From Diploptera punctata (lineage: Eukaryota > Arthropoda > Insecta > Blattodea > Blaberidae), in contig JASPKZ010009726.1 in NCBI GenBank assembly GCA_030220185.1, positions 24,615-88,614 of the forward strand: a stretch of 64,000 bases of DNA, in the 5' to 3' direction. The translations under genes and the position numbers were made by a program. How positions within the stretch are numbered: the stretch's first letter is position 1; the number at the start of each line of letters is the position of its first letter. Shown in pieces: positions 55,447-64,000 of the stretch. The notes beneath the pieces were generated by a model that was given only the letters and a program-made list of their open reading frames with translations, was not told the DNA's origin and made no database searches.

Positions 55447-58139
55447 ATGGGTAGTAGGGGAACTGGGATCCTATTCTGGAATGCTCAAGGCATCCGTAAT
55501 AAAAAAGCAGAACTACTACACTATTTAAACAAAAATAAAATTCCCATAGCACTAATAACGGAAACTCACCTCACGGATAGAGAAAAATTCAACAACAGAA
55601 ACTATTCAACATACAGGTTGGATAGAAACAATAGACAAGGTGGTGGTGTGGCCATCTTGGTACATAAAACCGTCAAACATAACCTAGTCGACTTACCCAT
55701 CACAAATAGGACGGAATGCGTAGCCATTGGACTTAAAATTGGCCCGCCATACGGTAACACTAATTTGTACTTATAATCCTCCAGGAGATATAGACATAAA
55801 TATATAGAAAATCTGATAGGAACAAATAACAATATAATACTAGCTGGCGATTTAAATGCCAAGCATACTGATTGGGGTTGCAGAACAAGTAATAGGGCCG
55901 GCAACAAACTCAGGGGATTTTTTTTACGACTCCAATAGGAGCTTTCAAATCCTGGCACCAGATAAGCCCACTCACTACCCTAATAACATACATTTTCGAC
56001 CAGATATTCTTGATATCGCTTTAATGAAAAATATTAACATTCCTGTGATATCACGGTAGAAATAACCTCCAATCAGACCACCTCCCAGTGCGCCTTACAC
56101 TAAGAGGTAGACCAAGCAGAGTTCAAACAAGACAAATCCCGAATTACAAATTAGCAAACTGGACCCAATTAAAAATAGATATTGAAAATTCATTACAAGA
56201 TCGACCATTAAACACGGCTAATGATATTGACACGGGGGTAGACAGCCTAACAATAGCATAAATACGGCTATTAACACTAATATTCCAAAAAATCTATTAG
56301 AACCAACCAGCCGTATCTCCCTGATCATATCCTACGCCTAATTAGGCAAAGGAACGATGCAAGAAGAAAATGGCAAAGGCATCACAATAACTTGCAATAC
56401 AGGCAAGAAATGAATGATCTGCAACAAAGAATCAAGGTTGCTATACAAACATTCGTGTCAGACACCTGGGAAAATGTAATCGGCAGTCTAGATACTAAGG
56501 ACATGCCGAGAACATGGAACATGGTTAAAAAGTAACACACAAAGCGGATACATATCCCCCTCTCATCTTGCCTAACGGGAAAGCCGTCACAGATCAGGAA
56601 AAAGCGGAAGCATTTGCAAATCATCTGGAGCGAACCTTTGTACCACATGACCCTCCGAATAACCCGCAATTTACAAGGGAAACGGAAACAATGGTCCAAG
56701 AATTTCTAAATAGAATACCCAATAAACAAATCAGAAAAACAAACGTCTCAGAAGTCAAATGGCTAATAAATCACCTTCCCGATAGAAAAGCACCTGGCCC
56801 TGATGGCATACAAAACATAGTGCTGAAACAATTACCCAACATCGGATATACATTTTTATCAAAAATAATAAATGCTATGTTCGAAATGAAGTATTTCCCA
56901 AAAACATGGAAAACTGGGCGTATAATATTATTCCCCAAACCTGGAAAAAATCCTAGAGAACCAGGAAATTTTCGCCCGATAACATTATTAAACACAATGA
57001 GTAAGGTATCTGAAAAAATTATATGTAAGCGCCTTAATCACAATTTAAAACAATTAAATGTAATTCGGGATGAACAGAACGGATTCCGTCCAAAACATAG
57101 CACAGTAACCCAGCTAATGAGACTTGTTGAACATATCACTAGAGGGTTCAACGAAAATCGTGTCACGATTGGATTATACTTAGATATAAAACAAGCCTTC
57201 GACAGAGTGTGGCATTACGGCCTACTACGGAAATGGTCGAAACAGGATTAGATGACGGAATAATTCATTTAATAGCTAAATATATAAACAATAGGCAATT
57301 CGAAGTTGCTTTCCATAACTCAAAATCCGCCCTGCGGCCCGTCTATAGTGGAGTGCCACAAGGCAGTATTCTAGGACCTACACTTTTCAATATATACATA
57401 AATGATATTCCACATGACAATAGACATAACAACACTCATCTATATATGTATGCAGATGACACTCTAATCACTAGTCAATCCTCCCGAACAATACACGCGT
57501 CTAGACAGATTCAAAATAATCTTAATATTCTCGAACCATGGTTGGAAAAATGGAGAATAAAAATAAACGTAGATAAATGCCAAGGAGTTCTTTATACAAA
57601 AAGGTATTCTCAATATCGATACATGCCCCCACAATTAAGTCTTTATGGACACAATATCGAGTGGAAAACGAAGCCATTTATTTAGGTGTAACACTCGACA
57701 AAAAACTACTGTTTAAACAACATATCCAAAATACCTTAGGCAAAGCGTATGGGACATTGAAGCTGCTATACCCTATTTTAAATAACCATAACAAAATTCG
57801 AAAAACACAGGGCTAACAATCTACAAGGCACTATTAAGGCCAGTACTCACGTACGCAAGCCCCATATGGGGACACGCGGCTAGAACTCACATAAAGAAAC
57901 TGCAAGTTTTTCAAAACAAATTATTATATATGATTACAAAACTACCGCGTGTAACACCGGTTGACATATTACACGATCAAACGGGTGTAGAAACAATCGA
58001 GGAGTATATTAAACGCATGGCTCTTAAATTTTATAATACATGTGAAGGCCATGATAATCCACTCGTGGCATCGCTGGGAACCTATGAAGCAGCCAACAAC
58101 AAACACAAGCGTCCAAAATGGATCCTGGACAACACTTGA
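55447..58139 (+). pseudogene. Jockey-type ORF2 endonuclease-reverse transcriptase
   Basis: Starts 2 bp after ORF1. The AP-like endonuclease shows ILFWNAQGIRNKKAEL (~55468), ITETHL (catalytic Glu, ~55555), LAGDLNAKHTDWGC (~55840) and SDHLPVRLTL (~56074). RT motifs are KAPGPDGIQ (~56788), FRPITLLNTMSKVSEKIICK (~56970), GLYLDIKQAFDRVWH (catalytic Asp, ~57175), SGVPQGSILGPTLFNIYIND (~57347) and MYADDTLI (catalytic pair, ~57447). A C-terminal THIKKLQVFQNKLL and KRMALKFYNTC follow. Frameshifts near 55770, 55910, 56060, 56540, 57230 and 57660, and others near 57800, break it. ~900 codons, the normal length. A (CA)n run at 58163-58185 lies in the 3' UTR. Confidence 0.9.
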
Positions 58140-58740
58140 CCGGTGAAAACTGATAGGGCACGCACACACACACACACACACACACCACACACCACACAGA
58201 GAGAGAAACACATTACACAATTATTCAATTACAATTACAACATTAGCATATAATGTACATTAATAAAATATATTAACACAACAAATTAAAAACTAATAAC
58301 TAATCTTACTGCTACAGGTTCATCCCACCAGTTCCAGAGAAACTGACATCACCTGACAACTACAGATAGAACAGCAACAACTGAAGAATACAAAAAAAAT
58401 TAAAAAATGCACGTTACCATAATTGTATGATTAATTGTAATAATATGAAATGTACGCACATTATATTTAAATAAAGAGAAGCCTGGATGCCCTCCCAATA
58501 TAGAGTCATCCGAAAGCCAAACTTGGCAAGATCCCGCGTGATCGACTATTCCGATTGAGGTTTTAAGCGGTTTCCCTCAATCCAAAGAGCAAAATGCTGG
58601 AATAGAACCCCAAAAGGTCCGCTTCCGACTTCACTCTGCTATTAAGTTCAAAATTAAATTCAAAATTTAAACCGGGGCTAATGTATTTTACAGGAACCCG
58701 GGGTTCTACCTATTAAGGAGGACCAAAATGGATCGCTCAC
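58140..58740 (+). other. Jockey 3' region and an adjoining unclassified repeat
   Basis: The 3' UTR runs to ~58490 with aataaa-like sequence at ~58470 but no clear poly(A). From 58491 to ~58720 'gattgaggttttaagcggtt', 'tccctcaatccaaagagcaa' and 'atgctggaatagaacccc' resemble a repeat phrase I associate with cockroach DNA; it could be the element's own 3' end or another SINE. Confidence 0.4.
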
Positions 58741-58744
58741 CGCC

Positions 58745-58860
58745 AACACTTAAGTGATGGCCGCAGAGCTTTCCATCTATCTATGCCCTTTGGCCCACAA
58801 AAATCGAACAACACTTCTCTGTTCCTCACAGGTAGACGACTGTAGCATGCGCACCATTTT
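58745..58860 (-). pseudogene. Mariner transposase N-terminal part
   Basis: Reading leftwards from ~58860: an ATG-containing start, then EQRSVVRFLWAKG (~58815-58777), the beginning of the first helix-turn-helix of mariner-type transposases. One base change of frame precedes it. The Jockey-related sequence begins within the next ~30 codons. Confidence 0.75.
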
Positions 58861-59024
58861 TGTTCCATAGTTCAAGCTTCTCTCGCACGAGGTGCACCTG
58901 AGAAAAAAATACCATCTGTAGCGAAAACTTCAAACTATATCTCTGTGAAATTTCAACATTCTGCTAGCTGCAATACCAAGGCGGAAAAAAATTATTGTGC
59001 GTTACTTTCCGATCTGCCCTCGTA

Positions 59025-60110
59025 GCATTGTTATTTTATTCAAATATGGAAATTTCTTTACAATTATGAACTTTTTTACGTTACAAGATAGGTCCACTTT
59101 AACTTCCATATTGAGATAAAATGGACCCAAGAGTCGACCTTAGCCTTTAGACTATTTTTTAATTTCATTTACTCCATTAATTTATACAGACAGTCACAAA
59201 GTAATCTGAAAGTATTTATGACTGATCGTAATTAATAAGTGTTGATATTTATTTAATGTTTTGAAAAATTATTGTTGATTATAACATTCAGGTGTCATTC
59301 ATCTGCAGACAAAGATTTGGGTTTAACAAAATTACAAAGATATTGAATAAAATTAAGTGCATGGTTTTTACATATGCATCCTTATAGATAAAATATACAT
59401 ATTCGTGTAAAGTGCACCCAAGTCCACTTTAACCGCCTCGTGGAGGGTCCACATTAACCAAATTACTTTGTTTTATGTTTAATTATTTTACACAGCCGCC
59501 TGTCACGTGATATCCCATTATTGTATTGAAACACCATCTACATAATATAATATATTTAGGTGAATTTTCAATATTTTATCACATTCAATAGCGGAAATTA
59601 AGAATTAATTCTTAGCTTGAAGAACTTTTAAATTGGTTGTTTTCATAAATGTCACAAATAAACCATTCTGCGCACAAAGAATAAACTAAACAGGCAATGA
59701 ACATGTCAAAGTTGATTAGGGAAAGAAATTAAAACATTTTCTTTTCGAGGGCAGTACCAATAAATAAGATATTAAGAGGGTCCACTCAAACCGAAGGGCC
59801 CACATTACCCGAACTTCCTCTACATGTTATTGTGCCAGGTTATGTTGATATCCATAAATCTAAGACCTAAAACAAGACTAAACAATAAATAAACAAACTG
59901 CCTGTGATTTAATGATGTAGACTTCATGTTTTTCTCCGGTACATGGCTTCTGGAGCATCCAGCAGTGATCTACCTTTACACAATCATTCCAGAAACCTTG
60001 GTAACTTTCCTCCATTATCCTTATGTCCTGGTGAAAATCTTCCATTTGTTGATAAATTCACAAAGTTAGAATTGATAGAACAATGCAGGAAGTTAACTTT
60101 CAATGATATA
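59025..60110. other. No gene seen
   Basis: AT-rich. Imperfectly repeated phrases 'gggtccac.ttaac' occur at 59090, 59415, 59450 and 59780. No coding resemblance. Confidence 0.5.
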
Positions 60111-60119
60111 TGACAAGAA

Positions 60120-60450
60120 TTGCTCTATAAGGCAAAATAAAAAAAGTAAAATTCAGGCAGCGAAAATGAGATTCCAACGTGCTGTGAAAGGTTGTACAAG
60201 AGAAGAACATATTAGAAATGAAAATATTAGAGAGGAACTAAAAGTACAACCACTTCTTCAACAAATAGAAGAATAAGGAACAATTGGAAGGAACATCTGC
60301 AACGAATGACACATGATAGGATAACAAATATGGCACTGATGTATAATCCTGTAGGACGAAGATCGGTGGGAAGACCAAGAAAGCGTTGAGCTGAACAGAT
60401 AAGAGAGATCGTAACAGACAAAGACCTAATGCGTGAAGGATAATGATGAT
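60120..60450 (+). mobile_element. LINE 3' end, same family as 29257
   Basis: MRFQRAVKGCTREEHIRNEN (~60167) precedes, after frame changes, NWKEHLQRMTHDRITNMALM then NPVGRRSVGRPRKR (~60350), a stop, and EQIREIVTDKDLMREG. A short gatgatgat run follows as the 3' tail. Only the C-terminal RT region remains. Confidence 0.75.
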
Positions 60451-60779
60451 GATATTCTCTATACGTATGATTAACTTTGCTGATACCATCCTTGAAAACA
60501 GGATCTTTCTTCATTATCAAAAAATTACTAACAAACCCATTTGAAATCTTCGCAAAGTGCTTATACATTGTCTGTCAGGGTATTAAACAAACTTCATTTT
60601 TAAAAAAATATTGAATTTGAACAAAAGACACCTTCCTTTAATTTTATTCTCACTGTTTAAAGACTATCTGAATTAACTAATAATATTACTAATATTTGAT
60701 AAAAAAGAATCTTGTAAGAGACTGATATTATTTCATATTGTGAAACCACTGGATAAAAATGTGTATAATAACACTTAAG
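60451..60779. other. No gene seen
   Basis: AT-rich sequence between two LINE 3' ends. Confidence 0.4.
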
Positions 60780-61012
60780 TCTGCAATGGGCAGGGCATGT
60801 GACACGGAAGAGCGCATGGAAACTTTATGTAAGTAAACCAGAAGGAAAACGATCAATTGGTAGACCAAAAATGAGATGGGAGAATAATACTGACCATGAT
60901 TTGGGGAAGTAGATTGTACAAGAGATGATTGGAAAACATTAGGTCGTGAAAGGGATATATGGAGAGATTATATCCGCAAGTCCATGAATCTAGTGTCAGT
61001 GAGTTAGTTGTG
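60780..61012 (+). mobile_element. LINE-A 3' end
   Basis: 'ctgcaatgggcagggcatgt' (WAGHVT), AWKLYVSKPEGKRSIGRPKM then RWENN (60825-60885), 'gtagattgtacaagagatga', and the tail 'ctagtgtcagtgagttagtt'. 5'-truncated. Confidence 0.8.
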
Positions 61013-61065
61013 ATACCACCAGGACTAGTTCTACTATCACAATGATAATAGGCTTAATAATATTT

Positions 61066-61636
61066 GACTATTTAACTCATGTCCCAAATGGTAGTCAATG
61101 ACCTATCACGTTTCAATAAATTTTGTTTAACAACCAATGACAGTCATGTTTCACCTCACTCTTTATCAGCTCCTGATATTGTGATAAAGAAAGCTCCTCC
61201 GTTTTAATATTCTGAACAGCTCAGAGCATCATTTTTCTCCAACAAATACATTGAATGTAGCAAATAATGAACAGATTCCTTCATTTTATTGAGTTGTTTA
61301 CTAACAAAATAAATTAATAACCTACAATATTGATGATAATGAACAGTTTGATGTGTTTCATTATTTCTCCACTAGGGTGCATTCTTATAATATTGCGATC
61401 CTATTTGGCAATAAATAATATAATCAGGTTGCATGAATATACATAACCTCACATTTCTGATTATTTTTTCAAGCATCGCCATTTACATTAAATATATAAA
61501 TATTTTAAAAGACTGGTAACTATATTTAAATAAAGACTTTTGAGTAAACAGTTTAATTTTATTCGTTAAATAGTTCTAAAAATGCCACTCTTGATTTCCA
61601 GATCATCTAGATAGTATGAATTATAGCATTACTTAT
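61066..61636 (+). mobile_element. CCAAT-containing element, tandem copy 1
   Basis: 'ctatttaactcatgtcccaa', 'caaccaatgacagtcatgtt', 'ggtgcattcttataatattg' and 'ttggcaataaataatataat', then 'aatgccactcttgatttcca' and the end 'catagcattacttatga'. The inner part of the 3' hairpin present at 43350-43445 is missing. One CCAAT box is changed (gacctatcacg). Confidence 0.75.
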
Positions 61637-61637
61637 G

Positions 61638-62260
61638 ACTATTTAACTCGTGCCTGAAATGGGAGTCAATGACCAATCACGTTTCAATTAATTTTGTTTT
61701 ACATCCAATCACAGTCGTGTTTCACCTCGATATTTATATACATGTGTTTAACTTATTAAAGAAAGCTCCTCGTTTTAATATTCTGAACAGGTCAGAGCAT
61801 TAATCTGCAGTGACCGACTCTTGAACTTGAATATAGCAAATAATGAACAGAGTCCTTCGACCTACACATTTGATAATTGTGTGTTCAATAATTGTGTTTA
61901 GTTACTGATTTTATTGACTTGTTTCCGAAAAAAATGAATTAATAACCTGTAATGTTGGTTATAACATACAGTTTAATGTGCTTCATTTTTCTCAATTAGG
62001 GTGCATTCTTACAATATTGCGATCCTATTGGCCATAAATAGCACGATAAAGTTGCAGTGATGAACGAATGAAATAAACCAAACATTTCTCACTTGTTTCA
62101 AACATCGATTTTTACATTAAATATATAAACTTTTTAAAATATCTATAATTAAATAATAATTTTATTTTATTCATTAAATAGTCCTAACAAATGCCTCTCT
62201 TGCTTTTCAATCCTCTAGATAATTTGGAAATTACTCGTGTCATTACTTATAATAACTGAT
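61638..62260 (+). mobile_element. CCAAT-containing element, tandem copy 2
   Basis: Joined head to tail to the previous copy (..ttacttatg|actatttaactcgtgc). It carries gaccaatcacgtttc, catccaatcacagtcg and a TATA-like gatatttatatac, then 'gggtgcattcttacaatatt' and a shortened hairpin. No coding sequence. Confidence 0.75.
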
Positions 62261-63092
62261 AAGAACTAATACTGTAGGTTTTATTTATTCTAGTCTTCAC
62301 AAAATGCAGGGGGAAACTTAGATTATTAACAGAAATTGATTGCTAGTGATTTGTAAGAACTAAACCAATCAAGGCAGAGTTGCCTCAGACATGTAATACC
62401 TTTAGGAGTAAGTTTATGTCTACAGTATCAAAGACTTTGCTGTAGAAGAGTAGAACTGTTGTCACTTTTGTCCGTAGAACATTTAATGTTCTCTATAACG
62501 TGCAGAAGTGCGGTGTGTGTGTGATGTTTCGTTCCAAAGCCAGACTTGTGTTCATCAAGAAAGTTACATAGACTGTTAGATGTGAGTATATTATAAAATC
62601 CAGTTCTTTAAACGAACAGGGAATATATTCTGATTGATTTTAAATTATTGAGGATGTCTTTGATTTTACTATTGAAAAAAAAAGTAAAAATTGCTATTTG
62701 ATTGTTATTTGTTAGCAAGTTGTTACAAGGACGGAGAAAAGTTTTAACACTTAATGTCATATCACTGATACAATTACGCGTTATTTGCTAACACGCTCTG
62801 AACTACACAATACTTGTTTTCTCTCACGCTATGTTATGTTTAGTATTATGTTGATCTGTATTCACAAGTAATTAGAATTTACCACCCAAGGAAGCTAAAT
62901 TATTATCTACTTACCTCCCTACTTAGTTCGATACAACGATGGACTGGAAATACGTACAATTTTTAAAACTCATTTATTAGAATCACTTGTACGCAAATTA
63001 ATATATTTTGTTTGTATCTATTTTATATGTGATATCTGTTTCATAGCAACAAACAACGCTATGTCAAATAAACCAATATATAATTATTATAT
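62261..63092. other. No gene seen
   Basis: AT-rich. A GT-rich patch near 62500-62525 ('gtgcggtgtgtgtgtgatgt'). No coding resemblance recognised. Confidence 0.45.
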
Positions 63093-63420
63093 ACTATCAT
63101 GCAGCGGGCCTGGGTTCGATCCCCGGTCGGGACAGTTTTTCTGGGTGAGGTATTTATCGGGGTTTTTCCTCACCTGTAAGACAAATGTCAGGAAAACGTT
63201 AAGGCCCAAACGGTCCCCGAAATCATTAGACCATCGCAATCATCATCATTCATATTCATCTTAGGATTAAGGACTCTCCTGGCGCACCACTATCATCATC
63301 ACCCATCATATCATCGGGGAAAGGTAACCCCGCCTTCCAGGCGCCCCAACCTCATAAGTGGGTTACAATTACGCCATGCCAGGAGAGAACATCAGGAATG
63401 TCGAAAGACAATCTGGGGCA
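63093..63420 (+). mobile_element. SINE-B2
   Basis: Starts at the 3' part of the tRNA-like head (tcatgcagcgggcctgggtt, B box gggttcgatccccggtcg). It has the SINE-B body with 'aaggcccaaacggtccccga' and the B2 3' end 'aaggactctcctggcgcacc..ggcgccccaacctcataagt'. This copy has the longest head among the three B2 copies. A (TA)n tract follows at ~63457-63496. Confidence 0.85.
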
Positions 63421-63454
63421 TTTAAAAAAGAAAATTATATACAATCTCGTGGTG

Positions 63455-63497
<43 letters not shown>

Positions 63498-63500
<3 letters not shown>

Positions 63501-63816
63501 CCATCGCTTTGGTCTCGAGGTAGCGAGTTACCTTGTCACGCGGGTCCGGGAACGATTCCCATTCGGGACAGGCTCTTGGGTGAGATTTTTTCCGGGTCCT
63601 TCTTCACCTGTAAGACAGATTTTAGGAAGCTTAGGGCTCAACGGTCCCCGAAAATCATTCGGCCATCATCATATCCTCATAATTTCACCACCCTTCATCG
63701 CTGTGGAAAGAAACGAAAGCTATCACTCCTATAATTCCCTAGTAAAGCAGCAAAGCACGGCATGCAAATGCTGTGATTGCGGTTGAAGACTTGCCCTTGG
63801 GCAGAATTACTATAGT
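63498..63816 (+). mobile_element. SINE-B, diverged
   Basis: Head 'atccatcgctttggtctcga' with a damaged B box (gggaacgattcccattcggg), body 'cttcacctgtaagacagatt' and 'ggctcaacggtccccgaa', and the ordinary SINE-B 3' end to 'cagaattactatag'. Followed by a ccat repeat at ~63819-63842. Confidence 0.85.
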
Positions 63817-63837
63817 ATATCCATCCATCCATCCATC

Positions 63838-64000
63838 CTTCCATGGTAATTCTGCCCGAAGACAAGTCCTTCACTGCAATCATAGCATTTTCATTCTATG
63901 CTTGCAGGTTTACTAGGTAATTGTAGGTGTGGTAGCTTCCCGTTGCTTTCCACACCGGTAAAAGATGAGGATGATTATGATGATGATGATAATGTCAAGG
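63838..64000 (-). mobile_element. SINE-B, cut by the window end
   Basis: Minus-strand 3' end: 'ccatggtaattctgcccgaa', 'tcactgcaatcatagcattt' and 'cccgttgctttccacaccgg', then atg repeats. It faces the preceding SINE-B tail to tail, sharing the ccat run between them. The head lies beyond base 64000. Confidence 0.88.

Larger units (their letters stand above)
52021..59022 (-). mobile_element. Mariner-type transposon split by a Jockey element
   Basis: The left terminal repeat (gggcggatcggacaagtaac at ~52024) and the right one (ending cgatctgccctcg at 59022, followed by TA) are inverted. Transposase C-terminus coding lies at 52150-52480 and N-terminus coding at 58745-58860, both on the minus strand, with a ~6-kb plus-strand Jockey retrotransposon between. 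The whole spans 7 kb instead of the usual ~1.3 kb because of the insert. Transposase is dead. Confidence 0.82.

Noticed and set aside
60227..60568. Minus-strand frame of 113 codons
   Set aside because: Antisense to the LINE RT tail at 60120-60450; no motifs.

Overview
This window is eukaryotic, AT-rich, repeat-saturated DNA, almost certainly from an insect. The Jockey- and RTE-type retrotransposons, Tc1/mariner transposons, Penelope-like and Helitron-like pieces and many tRNA-derived SINEs fit a cockroach or related blattodean. That guess rests on remembered resemblance of the commonest retroelement proteins to American cockroach sequences and could be wrong. I see no convincing intact host gene. 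All recognisable coding sequence is decayed mobile-element sequence, apart from a few unidentified coding remnants. Family labels used here are local: LINE-A (non-LTR element whose RT C-terminus carries a WAGHVARM-like motif), SINE-A to SINE-F (tRNA-derived), and the 'split-tRNA repeat' (inverted tRNA halves joined by TA runs).

Layout. 1-3.38 kb is one copy of a block repeated in direct orientation at 40.3-44.7 kb; the second copy is larger because it carries two extra insertions or copy 1 has lost them. 3.4-12.2 kb is an array of split-tRNA repeats with long (TA)n tracts. It is bracketed by a 0.5-kb direct repeat and broken by a LINE-A, a SINE-A and two IS630/Tc1-type transposons sitting back to back in one TA tract. 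12.2-18.9 kb holds an unidentified coding remnant, a decayed gene of an uncharacterised multi-copy arthropod family that looks like a DNA transposon with long terminal repeats, and a Penelope-like palindrome. 20.9-22.3 kb is another mariner-like transposon. 23.9-24.4 kb is a fused, internally deleted member of a second uncharacterised family. 25-29 kb is SINEs and LINE-A.

30.1-33.3 kb is a nearly full RTE-type retrotransposon. 33-40 kb is SINE and LINE debris with a Penelope RT fragment. 44.3-50.3 kb holds Helitron ends, LINE-A and SINE insertions. 51.8-59.0 kb is a nested structure: a mariner whose transposase gene is split by a Jockey-type retrotransposon with gag-like ORF1 and EN-RT ORF2. 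60-64 kb has LINE 3' ends, a tandem pair of a CCAAT-containing element and a cluster of SINE-B copies.

How it works together: autonomous LINEs (LINE-A, RTE, Jockey) supply the enzymes that SINEs typically use; target-site duplications around SINE-A, SINE-B and LINE-A copies show past retrotransposition. Every transposase and RT reading frame that could be followed carries stops or frameshifts, so this looks like a graveyard rather than a set of active genes.
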